This document shows positions 26,829 through 40,135 of a stretch of DNA of 64,000 nt, piece by piece. The stretch is from the NCBI GenBank assembly GCA_963669155.1, contig OZ022584.1:11676572-11740571 (forward strand). Reading direction: 5' to 3'. The notes beneath the pieces are model-generated. The model did no database searches and was not told the origin of the DNA. It worked only from the letters and a program-made list of their open reading frames with translations. The position numbers were made by a program, and so were the translations under genes. The stretch is from Arbacia lixula. Taxonomy: Eukaryota > Echinodermata > Echinoidea > Arbacioida > Arbaciidae. Within the stretch, counting starts at the first letter, position 1; each line of letters begins with the position of its first letter.

Positions 26829-26931
26829 TAAATGAAGAAAATGATGAAATAAACTTCGCAGAACGCTTGAATGTCAGTTATTTTTTCGTTCTTTTTCCTT
26901 TTGCACAAGCTCTGCAAAAAAGTAAATGGAG

Positions 26932-26932
<1 letters not shown>

Positions 26933-26967
<35 letters not shown>
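26933..26967. repeat. (AT)n microsatellite
   Basis: About 17 AT units, 105 bases beyond another AT tract. Confidence 0.98.
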
Positions 26968-26970
<3 letters not shown>

Positions 26971-27514
26971 TATAGAGGAAGAAAGATTTTTCGTGAGAAG
27001 ACCTTGATATATCCCCTGGCTACTTTATTGATGCAATCCAACGATCCAGCCATATTGACCTCTCGCTTCCAGGTCAGCCGACATCCGTGTCTGCGCCTAA
27101 TTTCTCAATAAAAACATTTGCCGCATCTCAGACTGTAACAGACTGTTATCATTCCAAAAAGTTCAAGGGGATTGTGGCCAATCGTACAATAAAGCTCATC
27201 CGCACTTATTATTTTGGTTAAAGCAAGACAAGAGATAGAGCTGGCCATAGAAGTGGAATAAGGTTTTGGTTTCGTCGACTGCCTGAGGCGAAGGATTAAC
27301 TGATGGTTCGCGTTTTTCTTTATACGATCAACATAAACAGAAGATAAATAAAACACTCGTTCTTTGTTACACTTATTAATTAATAACAACAAACGCGCTG
27401 TGGCTGCCAATTACGATTTGGCGCCCAATGTCTATATAAGAATAGTGTCCAAGATTTGTGATATGATGGTACCGAAGAGATGAAAAGCGAAACACAGAGG
27501 ACAAGAAGGACATA

Positions 27515-27569
27515 GAAAGAGAGAGAGAGTGAGAGAGAGAGAGAGAGGGGGGGGGGGGGAGGGGCGGGG

Positions 27570-27620
<51 letters not shown>

Positions 27621-27740
27621 GCAGAGGAACAGATAGAGAGACAGAGAGAGACAGACAGACAGAGACAGAGAAACAGAGAGGGGGAGAGGGAGAGAGAGAG
27701 AGATAGAGAGAGAGAGAGCGAGGCAGCGAGAGAGAGAGAC

Positions 27741-27778
<38 letters not shown>

Positions 27779-27820
27779 AGATACAGAGAAACAGAGAGGG
27801 GGAGAGGGAGATAGAGAAAC
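27515..27820. repeat. Compound (GA)n / (GACA) / G-run tract
   Basis: About 300 bases of purine-rich repeat. A larger sub-unit is duplicated: an ACAGAGAAACAGAGAGGGGG-type block occurs near 27662 and again near 27782. The 133-residue minus frame is an artefact. Confidence 0.97.
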
Positions 27821-28551
27821 AGGCTAAAAACAAAACACTACATATGGGGTTTAGATGGAGCCGGACAGATGGAGGAGAGTGAGAAAATCACGGAATGTAA
27901 AAGGGAAATAAAGACAAACAAAAAACCGCCGGGAAAGGGCATGTTCGTTTTGAGGGTAATGCTATTATAAAACGCTTAGATATGACACGGCTACATATCA
28001 TATATATGCGCTATATAAAAACTGCGTAATATATTTCTGTTAAATATGTGTATATAAATATGTCGAGTGAGAGAATGAAAGGCGGACAGGAAGACAACGA
28101 TGTTGAAAATATATTAACTATTATTTATTAATATCGTTTTGTTTTTTATTCGTTTTCCAATTTTTGCGAAGTAAAGTGCACTCATTGTTGTAATCTAAAT
28201 AATAAGCTGAAAGTGTCTTGGTCTCGTTTCAGAAAAGGTACTTACTGGATTGCAGTGCACTAAGATCACCTATTTGATGTTGTCATGACATTGCTGTGGG
28301 AAGTTTCAATACCTCCCCCCTAGTTTGCCCTCTATGGGGCGCTCACCCGGTTATTCAGGGCGGGTTTTCGGCGTTCAGGCGTGTAATATTGCCATAACGT
28401 ACCGGGAATTAACGGTTAAACGACTTTTATCTTATAGGTAACACAGTTTGTAACGTGACTATGATAACAGTTTGCGGAAAAGAAGTCGACACGACTGCTT
28501 CTAAGAGGAAAATGCCCATCTGTCTCTGTTTTTTGACATCTAAGGGATTCC

Positions 28552-28573
28552 AATGAAGATGATGATGAAGATA

Positions 28574-28620
<47 letters not shown>

Positions 28621-28671
28621 ACTGGTAATGATGATGATAATGATGATGATGATGAAGAAGAACAAGAACAA
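28552..28671. repeat. (GAT)n trinucleotide tract
   Basis: GAT repeats with AAG, AAT and ACTGGTAAT interruptions. They give poly-Met and poly-Ser frames that are not genes. Confidence 0.98.
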
Positions 28672-29337
28672 GACGTCTGCTCTAAAAGTCTGTCCTCTGA
28701 ATGGATACGCAGCAATTCAACTTATCGTGGCGTTCGTCACTGCTCACTCTAAAACAATGCAATGACCATGATGACTGCACTGTGGCTATATGTATCCAAG
28801 TACCCGGAATGCACTTAAATGTCATGTGCCCTTTCAAACATGATGAAACATATCGTCTGCGGGACTTCTACGTCTTCTTATCCAATTGGTGACATGACGG
28901 TACAGTACATTTATTGTGGGACAGAACATTCGATACACATATCACCAGATTAAAACAAGCGTAGAGTTCAGTGATATTTCCAACATACGCAATTACGCGC
29001 ATCCTCTTATAAACCGTTTGGTCTTTTGTTTAAAGTACATTTTCCGAAATGAAATTGAAAAATGAAATTATTGTAATCATAAAACGATTAAAACTTAACG
29101 AAATAGGATTCAACGTCCGGTACATATTGGCATACATGTTCACCTGCCTCATTCAATGCAGGACTTGTAATGCAGTAATCAGTGTTGGTACAAAATAATG
29201 GTTGAACTTAAGTACCACAGGACACAAGGACCAGGTAATGTAAAAACCTCATTTACATGTGACCGGAAATTAGGGATTACACATCTGAATATATAATACG
29301 ATATGTTACGTTACAATGATCTAGTATGTATTCAATG

Positions 29338-29353
29338 CCCCCCCCCCCCCCCC
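29338..29353. repeat. (C)16 homopolymer
   Basis: Uninterrupted C run followed by pyrimidines. Confidence 0.97.
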
Positions 29354-30920
29354 TCCTTCCCTTAATGTTTTCTTCATGAAGTGATTGGACATGTACTCAA
29401 TGCCTTGACATACGCAATGTATTTGTTGTTTGAATCGTTTTATTGTCACTTTCAACATGTTCAAGAGGATATTTTGTAAGCAGGGTTGTTATGAAAACGC
29501 GTTGATTAAGTTTGTGTTTGGGTTGTTGGGATGATTCGAAGGTTACGGGGAGTTGAAGTGATTTTATTTTTTCACTTCGTTCGTAATATTATAAGGTATA
29601 CATGTATATAGAAAGTGCAAGAAAAATACAAATAAATGGAGAGAGACAGGAAAAAAGAGGAAAGAGTGATAAAGGGATGTTCGGGAAATGATGACATGTG
29701 ATAATGGAATTGCTTAAAGCTATGAACGTGAGGGCTCTTTCTTAAAGGTACCCTGTCTTTGATTTCAATCATGTTAATTTACCTACTTTAAGATTACACT
29801 TCGGTCTTAAACAGCGTCTTATCACATTTCTCTCTCCAGCTACACTCCCGTTTTTACTCGATTTTCTCATCAATGGCTGTGGTTTTTGCCTTTCACGATG
29901 GCCTAGAATTCGCTAATTCGTGCTAATTTAGAGCACCCTGTTATCACGGTTATCACTGGTTATTTACTATCCTAGTGCCGTATCCCTCCCATGCAAGGCT
30001 CTCCCGTCTCTCTATCTTCCTACGGTATACGGTGGAGAGTAAGGAGAAGGGTTCGAACTCAATTCGATTAGTTTGATTTTCATTTGGGCTTAATCTAATA
30101 GAGGATTAGGGAGCTAGCAGTGTTGGAACCTCTAGGGGGAGGGCTATGTGTACCACAGACCTAACACACTGTGAAGTTATCAACCACGCTTCATATAATA
30201 CGTATTAAGGAAGTAAGGAGGGAGCAAGGGGGAGGCGGAGATTCATCAAACACACCAATGTGCTGTTTTGTTTTTTTCTTCTCGCCCTCCTATGTAATCA
30301 TACGTAAACAGGTAAATTAATAACCTAGGATGAACACACAGAGTCAACCATCGAATGAAAAGTACAGTTGAGGTATCGATACTGTTATGATATTATTCAT
30401 TTCACACTGCCTTCATCTCTACATATCAAAACAAAAACATCAACACAGAGTTATTGAATTGTTTTCTTTTAATTAAGGTACTTGGTTATAATAGTTGAAG
30501 ACAAGCATAGATAAAAACATACACTTCCGGCATCGTGGGTTGACCTGGCCTGCCTGAGGTTCATGATAAAGTCGAGTAAACTGGACAGGTATGAAAGAAA
30601 TTAGTTCTCTGATGAACGTGGAATAGATTAGTTTTCCATTGGACACACGTGGGAGAACTGATAACAGCCTTACATTGCACTTTATAATGCACAGAGTGTC
30701 TTTTTTACCATAAACATTATGAATGAGACACATTGATTGGTACCGCGAAAGTGGAAACTGATAACAATATTCAGAAGGTATTAGTAAGGAAGAAACCTTG
30801 TGTGATTGCGGCTTACTTCATATGCCGCACAATTACTTCACGGCCATGTCCAAGTGATTAGTGATAAAGTGCGAAGATCCAGCGTGTTCCGTGCAGTGTA
30901 CAGGGTGTGTACGTGTGCGT

Positions 30921-30941
30921 GGGGGGGGGGGGGGGGGGGGG
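30921..30941. repeat. (G)21 homopolymer
   Basis: The longest G run in the window, just after a GTGTGTACGTGTGCGT tract. Confidence 0.98.
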
Positions 30942-31707
30942 CTCCATCGGCAAATCATCTCCGCTAATTATCTCCGCTGCGTGCTCCCGCACAAAACAAC
31001 GATGGCGCGCCAGGTAGCGGCATGGAGGAAGATAGGTAGAGTAGATGATGGAGATGCAAGAATAGATGAAGGAGTAACGTGAGACGTTAGATACGAGTAT
31101 TTATTCTGGACAAAAGGGAATAAATAAGGAGCAGCGACAAAACAAGATTGCAGGATTGTTATTCCAACAATCAAGACCCTCTAACATTTTGGAACAATAC
31201 CTATTAAAAGTCAAATAGAGAGTAACAGAACATAATACACGGAATAGAAAAGCATCAAGGTCAGAGTAATATATACATGTACATTGATGCCAAATTGCAA
31301 TTACCAACTGGGCTGACGTGAAAACAAGGAACAAAGATACATGTGATTGTTTTGATTGACGCTGATATGGCCAATCGACGTACGCTGATGACATTATGTC
31401 TCCGTTTAAAAGATGCAGCGTGCTCTATGATCACGACTAATTCCATGTGCTCGTGACCTTTCACTCGTTCATTATCCCGAGGGATGTGATGTAGATCATA
31501 GTGGAACATTGTACCCACAATGCAGCATTCATGACGGTAGGCAAAACGGCAACATGGCATTTTGGTGCGCGGGGCGACTAGTGTTTAGCCGCTACGGCTA
31601 GTCGGAACATTTTGTCATGATAGTGGGCGTGGTGCACTCGCAAGCAAGCAACAACAACCTCTGTAATAGTGCATGTCCAAGTAATGACATTCGAGTTGGC
31701 AGTAGTT

Positions 31708-31778
31708 ATTAATATTATTACTACTAGTACTACTTCTACTACTACTACATCTCCTACTACGACGACGATGACTACTAG

Positions 31779-31832
<54 letters not shown>

Positions 31833-31855
31833 GACTACTACTACCTCTACTAAGA
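31708..31855. repeat. (ACT)n trinucleotide tract
   Basis: ACT units with CTT, CGA and ACCTCT variants at the edges. Poly-Thr and poly-Ser frames are artefacts. Confidence 0.98.
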
Positions 31856-32997
31856 CTTAAAAGGGAATGCTCGAAATGTGAAACTATGTAGGCCATAGAT
31901 AAGTTGATCAAATATCCTGAACGATGTTACCAAAAGTTTTACAATTTTCTAGATAATATATAGGTTATTTCTTCTATTTTGTTATGTTGCTGAGTGGTTA
32001 AAATCAATAGCTAACGGCCATTGTCCTGATGAAACCCGCATCCTTATAATCGGATAATGTTCCAACGCTAGATTATCCTACGTGGATAACCGGCGGTACT
32101 TTCATATCTCTATAAACTTTAGCCGGCTTGACCGCCTTCGCGAAATGGTGTTAATTCTACTCCGAAAAGAAAGGTGAAATGCCATGGTATATTATGCATA
32201 GTAATACATGCATAAGTACGAACGCTCTTGATGTGGCTTTTTTTTCAAAACCGTTATATAGATTTTTTTATTGTACTCTTTCCTTTCTATTTTTATTGCA
32301 CAATAAATATAATGACATATTTGATATTATTCATTTGTTTTAACTTGATTTTAACTTAGACACTACAAAATAAGTCCTCTTTAATCTAGGAGTGACTTAT
32401 TCAACCTACGTCATCCTTGCTGCACATTTGAAATTGCATATGAGCAAAAATTCCTGTGAGTTTTAGACCTTGATTATAAATAATGTGCGATACCTTTACT
32501 TTATACCTGTCACGCACGCATCAACCCCCACCCATATGATATACTCATACACGCAGAAAATACACATACGTATACGCGCCCTCACACAAACAAACGCATA
32601 CACACTATGCTCGCTGCGGTTTAAACGTAAACAAGGATAGTTTTTCACTTCTCAAAAAAATGTTCGTTAAGATATAATTGTGAGATTTAATTTATTTTAT
32701 TGTTGTGGTATATGCTGATTCCTGCCGAGTTGTTTTTATTTTTGAAAATGTGACACACTGTCTATCAATCTTACCCGTCTTTTTTTATCTAATGGGGGAA
32801 TGAGAGCGCGTCGAACAATTGGTATACAGTACTAGTAGTCGTGATTTTGCTTTGATGTATTAAGATTATGCTCAAAAACCTGTACCAACGATAAGCAGCC
32901 GACTGGCACACATTTACGACTCCTAGATTGTTGGTGTTCACCTTTTTTCTTCTTTTACCATTTTCAATCGTAAATGCAGTTGACTCCACCTCTGTGA

Positions 32998-32999
32998 CC

Positions 33000-33030
<31 letters not shown>

Positions 33031-33042
33031 ACACGCGCGCGC
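32998..33042. repeat. (C)19 then (CA)n then (CG)n
   Basis: A homopolymer of 19 C leads into 9 CA units and then CGCGCGCG. Confidence 0.97.
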
Positions 33043-33261
33043 ACTAATGTTCAATTATCGTTCTCAACAAGTCTTTCATAAATATCCAGAAGTGCGCACA
33101 TTCCGGATACGATGAGGGCCCGGGCGCCGTTGGGTGTGTACATAGCAGTCAATCTCAAGCAGACGAATTAAAACTAAGGGCCCTTAATTCGATCAATAAA
33201 TTCAGCCGAATAAATACGGTTGATCCACTTTACATCGACGCATGGTGTTTGTGCGTATAAA

Positions 33262-33398
33262 TGTGTGCGCGTGTGCGTGTGTGTGTTCGTGTGCGTGTTT
33301 GTGCGTGTGCGTGTGCGTGCTTGTTTGTTTGTGTGTGTGTTTGTGTGTGTATGTGTTTGTGTGTGTGTGCGTGTGTGAGTGTGTGTGTGTGTATGTGT
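33262..33398. repeat. (TG)n with CG/TT variants
   Basis: TG-rich repeat with GCG and TTTG interruptions. His/Thr-rich minus frames are artefacts. Confidence 0.96.
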
Positions 33399-33719
33399 TA
33401 ATGTAGATATATCCTTGTGTGAGTTTATTCGCGTGTGGTGTGGTGGAACTGAAAACAATCACAACTGTTCCAATTATTCTGAAATTCCTCCCTGATGCCC
33501 CATCACACCAGCTCATATCATTGGAACGTGATTATGTGGTAATGTGTACCGGGTGGTTTGATGCATTTTCCCCGTGAAGAAATCGTTCTCGCGGAAGTTC
33601 ATCACTTTTGAGGACGCAGAGAGGCATCCTTTTGATGGTGCCAAATCTATTGTCAGCAGAGGGAGTCCACGTTATAAGTCCATGCGTTTTAACATGAGCA
33701 ATCACAGCGATTAGTCTTT

Positions 33720-33740
33720 AAAAAAAAAAAAAAAAAAAAA
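33720..33740. repeat. (A)21 homopolymer
   Basis: Run of 21 A. It could be the tail of a retroposed copy, but no recognisable element precedes it on either strand. Confidence 0.95.
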
Positions 33741-36517
33741 CAGGGTTGCCCCATCAGTGAGCATGAACTGGTTTCTGTGGAGGCCATGTATGTAAATACT
33801 ACAACAATGAATGGTATCATTAACATATATTACACAAACCAATGCTTATGACGAGGATGTGAACCAAAGTGGCAACAGAGAAGATATTGATGTAAAACAT
33901 AACAACAAAAGAAGAAGGAGGACCGATGCTTCAACATGCATTACACAAGTGAAACCTGATTGCCTATTGCAAATTGGTAACTAAAATTGATATGATGGAT
34001 TATAGTTAAACGTCGTAAACCTCGTAACACATATATACAGCAACAAATCTCCCCCTCCCCCCTCAAAAAAAAAGGGCGGGAGGCATGTACAAATCTGTCA
34101 ACTGTTTTTGCTGCTTTATATTGTCCCTGGAACTGAGGTGATGTATTATGACGGTGTCACAAACGAACATCTAATTTTTCCAATACATATACGTCATACA
34201 CGTCATATGGTACAGTCGTTATATAACTACCCGCAATGAAAATATCACACAGTTCCAAGCACGTTGCACATACCTTACCTACGTTGGTTATCACTATGTT
34301 TTTAGTTATCTTCGTTTATGAATTGTATTTAAGAATATCCATGCAACTTTCGCGTACACTTTTAATATCAATTTATAACTTTTACAATAAAAAAAATATT
34401 ACTTCGCTTCGAAGCTGTAACATATGGTTTAGTAATTTGTCCGTTTCAATTTGTATTATAAACGTATAGAGTCTAACGATCGGATCTTTTTAATATTTGC
34501 GTTTCAGAAGCATGGCTAAAAAAATGCAGTGCCCGGTTGAAAATATTCAACGAAGCTCGTCGAATAACATTGAATATACCTCACTTTACCTCGATGGTAG
34601 AACCTCTCGCTAACGTTAACACAGCCCAATCATGCAAATCGATGTCGACGACGAAACCACGCTCCTCACCTCGAATTCTGACATCGATTTATTGGCCCCT
34701 ACCAGGACTCCCACTACTCCGCCCAGGAGTTAGAGCCTTAACCCTCTTGCTCCTAGATGAACTAACTACATGTGGGATATGTGGTAATTCGTTCACGGGA
34801 ACGACAAGGGTGCGAACGAGTTATACCATTACCCCATCCCATCCAGTGGGCCACACGGTAGAGACGTGTTTCTGTTTGAAACGTAGGAACAAGAAGCAAC
34901 ACGTGGTTGCCACGCCTATCACGGAAAGTGGCGCCACAACCAGGCTAAAATTGTATTGCAACAAGTGAAATGCTGATTGTTTAGAGAGTTGAATGGAACT
35001 CTGCGTTAATGCGATCGCCTCTGCTTCTCTTGTGAGAGTAAGTCGATGGGAGTTAGGAAACCCGGCACCCCACCTCAAGAACTAGCATCGATTGCTTGAC
35101 CCCTAAGCCTGGGACTCCGCACCCCGGAAGAGAGAGAGAGGAGTATGATCAACTCTACAAAGCATGCCAAGAGGGACACGGCTAACTCCAAAAAAACAAA
35201 GTCAGTGATTGGGGCAGTGTGAACATAAACGTAGTATATTAGATATATTAATGATATATATATATAAATTGTGAAATAGTTGTGTTTACTTGGAATTAAT
35301 GACTGAATACCCAATTAGTCAGATACGCTCGACGGGAATTTTGAAAAACATTCGGAAGTTGTTTTAACGTATAAAGACATTGTTGTCGTCACCGCAAAGG
35401 GAAACCGTTTGCTTAACGGCTCAATTCCAAAGATTATGATCAGGTAAATAGAAAGAATAATGATACATTTCTGAATGGAAACTTTAAAAGTTCTCATTTT
35501 ACTTGCTTCGAACTGAGAAACCGGACCCTTGCATCACAGGCGATCGAATTATGTACCCCGATGCAGGATTCCGGTTACCGGACGAGGGGTGCTATTTCGA
35601 CCCCCTTTGGGCGACAAGATGCACTGCGAAAGGTGTGCCTTGGTAACGCAAGGTGGACGAAAGTAGCGAATTAAAGGTAGCATAGCAAAGGATTGGATAA
35701 AAACAATTTAGCCGATTGTCATGAGTACCGATGTCATTATATAACGACAGTTGCAGAGCAATGCGCAACAGATGTCAATTTATTGTGTACGTTATTAAAA
35801 AAACGATGTAGAAATTCTTGAAGACCGGAACAACATTGATGTGAAGAAAGGGGAAGCAAAAGAGGATAACAAAATGAAACTTAAACATAAAATTAAATTA
35901 AATGAGCAGCATAATAGAGGAAACTGGGTTGTTTATATTTTTGATGAGCCACAGAGATAAGGGAGAGAGCAAGCGTTAACGTGGTTAATGAACTTCACCC
36001 AGACATTTACCACTGAACACGAGACATTTAATATGATACGGTACACTATAACTGTTACCTGAAGTAATGATAGAAGGAAAATGTGGAAGAAGAAAATAGT
36101 TGAAACGTGGCTTGATAACATAAGGTAAGGGACAAGACTTTGCTACGCGAAGGTCAGAACAAGAACTGGTGATCGAGGAAGATGGTGCCTTACATGTTTC
36201 TCTGGGAGCAAACGCTAAGAGCCCATTTTTTAAACCATCCTGGCGACCCCAAACGACAGGCTAGTTGTTGAACCCAAACACGAAGTTTGCTTGTGATCTC
36301 CACGATGTCATGGTGCTTTGGGGTCATATGGTGGGATTAATGGATCAACATGGATAGTGGTGTCTAATACATGGTTGTTTATGTATGGTCGAGAAGAGTA
36401 TTCTTTTGCAATGTTCTGAAAACATGTTCTGGTTTCCAGCTCCACCCTAGTCTCCTCCTTCTGCCTTGCCCTTCATCGCTAGTTCATGTCGATGGCACGA
36501 TGGCAGCGAGCCCTTAA

Positions 36518-37040
36518 TGGGTTACTAAATTAGAAAAATAAGTTCCCACTAATCTATGTAAAATTATCCATTAAAATATCCGCCGCAATAAAGTCTCATT
36601 TCGACGAAAATTTGAAAAAACGCACGCTTCCAGTGACGTATGAGTAGTCCAAATGCCATAAATGCCAACGGCGTAAATAAAATATTTTATTCACGCCATT
36701 CAAACAATACGTTACCAATGGGAACCCCAAAGCTTGTCCGAGGTTTGTATGAGTAGTAACAACAAATAGATTCAAAGTGTATTCCATCCATTGAATCTGA
36801 ATGACAAGATACAGGTGAATACAATAACGCGTTACTACGCAGTTAGGGGGAAGTTCTGAATACATTACGAAAATGGTCTATTGTTGACTTCCGTACAATC
36901 TATAGAATTTTGGAGGCGTGCGTTTTTTTCAAATTTTCGTCAAAATAAGACTTTATTGCGGCAAACGAATATGAAATTCGTTTTTAGTGGATAATTTCAC
37001 ATAGATTAGTGGGAACTTACTTTTCTAATTTAGTAACCCT
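36518..37040 (-). mobile_element. TTAA-flanked fold-back (MITE-like) element, copy 2
   Basis: This is the same family as the element at 22.5 kb. The arms start GGGTTACTAAATTAGAAAAA and end with the complement before CCCT. The central segment, with CACGCCATTCAAACAATACG and CAATAACGCGTTACTACGCA, is the reverse complement of the centre of the first copy, so this copy is inserted the other way round. TTAA flanks both ends (36514-36517 and 37041-37044). The left arm has a short internal deletion relative to copy 1, and overall length is 523 bases. Short open frames in it only reflect the shared repeat sequence. Confidence 0.85.
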
Positions 37041-37426
37041 TTAAAAGGGTACGATCGTCAGTATCGTTGAGGGGTAGAGGTGCGCACGGGCTTTGCGAAA
37101 AGTCCTGTGCACATCACTCCTGCACGTTACGTGCTCGTCAGACTGGCAACATGACAGATCGAACTCTACGAAGTTGACCGAAGCTACACGAATGTTCGGT
37201 CGGATGGCTATGCTCCAATGCTTACACACACGTGCACATACCTCTTATTGTGTGTACATGCGCCGTAGCGTAGCAAAAATTGCTGCTGATATGTTGCACG
37301 CGAGCGAGATCGCGACTGTCGCGAGCTTTACCGTTCTTGAGGGTGGGACTGATAGGATCACCGCCGAACGCAGCGCCCTCTATAAAACTAGAGCTCAGTT
37401 ATCTAGACCTTTAAATTACAAAAGAA

Positions 37427-37439
37427 CCCCCCCCCCCCC
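37427..37439. repeat. (C)13 homopolymer
   Basis: Run of C followed by TCCCTCCTCCCTCTCT. Confidence 0.95.
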
Positions 37440-38577
37440 TCCCTCCTCCCTCTCTAGTACTGAGATGCCACTTCTTCTTATTGCACTCATACTGGAGAAT
37501 ATTTTCGATGGACTACTTGGAGTACTTCAGCCTCCCTGGGTAAGGGGCTTTCTAATTCGATGATGCTTATTCAAGGACTGTTCACAATACCATGCATTGT
37601 TGGGCAAATATCCATTGGCAATCTCACAGGTACTGCTGGTTGACGATTGTTTTTTGCTGATGTTTATAATAATTGAACATTCCCTGCAAGAGGGACCCAT
37701 CATGTACATGTATTTATAGTGAAAACAAAGTGTATTCCATTTATATTCAGGTAGGTCTTACATGTGTGTACATAGAATATGTGTTTATGCACGATTGCGT
37801 ATGCGATGCGTGTGTGCAAGCTACTTACATATATATATTTTTATTTTCATCCTTTTATCATGGAAATCCTTTTTCTTATAAGCCAAGGAAATACGACTTC
37901 TTCTTTGCTAGTATTGATCCTTGTTTGTAACTTGAAGGATGTCGCCATGCCGACGTCTACCTATCCTTTTAGGGGGGAATTTTTGTACCCCCTTCCATCT
38001 TGCCCGCCATGTAGACTAATGTCAGACCCCTACGGGGGAGGTTGCACTCTTGCAAGGGGGGCTTATGCAAGCTTCCTGCGGGGTGAAGTAGGGGTGGAGT
38101 AAGATTGCATCCTGAAGGCAACGAATTGCAGGAATAAATGAGGCCCGAGACAGGAAATACGTATGTAGCAATGTTGAAATTCGAGGAAGAGGCATTCTAA
38201 TGATTAGAGAAAGGGCTGAACAATTGCCATAGGATAGCAAATTGTTGCAAATTCAATCCATAGCAGATTGGTTGAAGAGGATGGGGCGGTGAGCAATGTG
38301 TATGTAGGGGTGGGGAAGGGTGGGGATCGAAAGAGGGGGTTGTAATTATGATGACGTGTAGGCAATGTTGGACCAGCATAGAATAGAACGACGAGTTGAG
38401 CGTGTTAAAATATGTATGTAAAGTAACGTGGGACACAAATATTTTTAACAGCCGTTCGAATTAATAATCATTTTGATAATATAAATGTACAGGGGATTAA
38501 CATGACACAAGTAAAGAAGTGATATTGTGTGCAAATATTGTGTGAGAAAAATACCAAAAAGATAAGATATAAAGGAA

Positions 38578-38702
38578 AGATAAGACCCGGCATACCGAGG
38601 ATTAAGAATCACAATTCTCAACTGTCTGACAAGCCCAGTCCGTTTCTTTTAACCGGGACTGATCGAAATGTACAAGCTTAAGCACTCTACCACTTTGCCC
38701 GT
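38578..38702 (-). repeat. Possible tRNA-derived SINE fragment
   Basis: On the minus strand, GCACGGGCAAAGTGGTAGAG followed by TGCTTAAGC resembles a tRNA-SINE head with an A box. TTTCGATCAGTCCCGG shortly after resembles a B box. The spacing between the boxes is shorter than in an intact tRNA, suggesting a deletion. No poly-A or simple tail and no flanking duplication could be confirmed. Confidence 0.35.
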
Positions 38703-39282
38703 GCTTATCAGCTAGTTTCTAAACCTTACAGCTTGATACACGCCATCATGGATGATGTGGTCATGTGTCACACAGAACCGCTATGGACGATACCCTGAAA
38801 AAGTTTGAACCTTTCCTCCTTACCTTGTATCAAAGCTAAAATGGATCAACCCGTTTTCAGGTGAACGTGTATGATATGGCGCCATAGACACGCTACAAGA
38901 TCAAAGTGTTGCCCACTGACTATGATTTTAGAAAACCCCCGCGAAGTAAGTGTGCGCACGACATACACACGTGGACGGTGCGCATCCTTTGTCGGAATAT
39001 TGATCAAGTATTGTGCGATAAACGCAGATATCCTAGAACAGTGGGAACGGCCCCTTTTTACGGGAACCCAGCTCCGAATCTCCCCAGAGAGTGCGCGTCG
39101 CTAAGCTGATAAGTAACGCCAAGGCAATTGAAAGTCAAATCTTGTGGGGGAAATCTCATCTGAGAGAAAGGGGAAACTTGATCTCCCCCGACCCGTAGGA
39201 TACGGCGAGATGGTTTTACTTCGGAGAGGGGGAAAAACAAGTCTTCGTGCTCGTCTTGGGACGCGGGCTTTGATGTGGAGTA

Positions 39283-39288
39283 GAGAGT

Positions 39289-39329
<41 letters not shown>

Positions 39330-39343
39330 GAGAGGGGGGGGGG
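39283..39343. repeat. (GA)n with G runs
   Basis: GA units followed by two G runs of 12 and 10 bases, and then purine-rich sequence. Confidence 0.95.
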
Positions 39344-40120
39344 TTAAAGGAAGAAGAGAAACGGAAGGGATGAAAGACAGGAAGATGAAAAAGAAAAAAG
39401 ACGAGACGAAGAGAAGAAGGGTGATTACAAATTGCATGGTCAATTAGACAGAAGCAGAGGGGAAAACAATAAAAAAAAAGAGGATACCTTCATCATGGGC
39501 TCTAAGGACTGATAGCAACAGTGTTACTGTATTCACATTCATGCATGCAACATTTATCCCTATGTTAGTTACATCGATAAGTGTAATTCAATTCAAAGTG
39601 TGATGATACATTGTCTTATTCTCTGTCGTCAGTACAGACATTTCCAAGGTAGCAAACTACTATCAAATATAATACTTGCAAATGTAGTACATGTAGAAAA
39701 TAACACGTCGGTTGAATCACATAATTGCAGCAATAGAATGTAGCTGCTGAACGTGCTTCCCTCAAACACTCCTCCATCTACCAACCGCAATGGTCGTCAC
39801 ATCATATTTCAACAGGTGAGCATTGTGATACTCCATAGCGTACCACGGGGTGTACTGCATACTCGGCCAATCGTGGGTGATTTGTACTGACTGTCAAGCA
39901 CGGTCCTGGCCAAGACGAGGCGGATTAGTTTCATATGTTTTCTTAGAGTAGTAGAAATAAAGTACAACGGTATAGCGCAGTAGTCGCCTTAATTTGGTGT
40001 GGCCTCGCCTTACGTCCAAAATAATTTGTGGAGTATGAGGTACTCGTATACTATCGTCAATACACACCGTATGTACCCATCCCTGTGTATCATCTTTAAG
40101 TAGTTATAAATCTACCCCTG

Positions 40121-40135
40121 CCCCCCCCCCCCCCC
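40121..40135. repeat. (C)15 homopolymer
   Basis: Run of C in a pyrimidine-rich context. Confidence 0.95.

Larger units (their letters stand above)
27821..36513. other. Non-coding stretch between simple repeats
   Basis: About 8.7 kb with no recognisable gene. Notable small features are the annotated simple repeats, a hairpin-forming GC patch at 31567-31605 and a weakly repeated 80-base segment (34640 and 35044). The largest frame (34537-34968 plus, 143 residues) has no known domain. Confidence 0.55.

Noticed and set aside
34537-34968. 143-residue plus-strand frame with a CGICG sequence
   Set aside because: A single CxxC is not enough for a zinc finger, and no other motif supports a gene.
22761-36865. 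Similar short peptides (FGFPLVTYCLNGV style) at 22.8 and 36.7 kb, suggesting a conserved gene
   Set aside because: They come from the shared core of the two fold-back elements, not from a conserved protein.
37093-37563. 156-residue plus-strand frame
   Set aside because: It has no recognisable domain, runs through a C homopolymer and contains proline and serine runs caused by low complexity.
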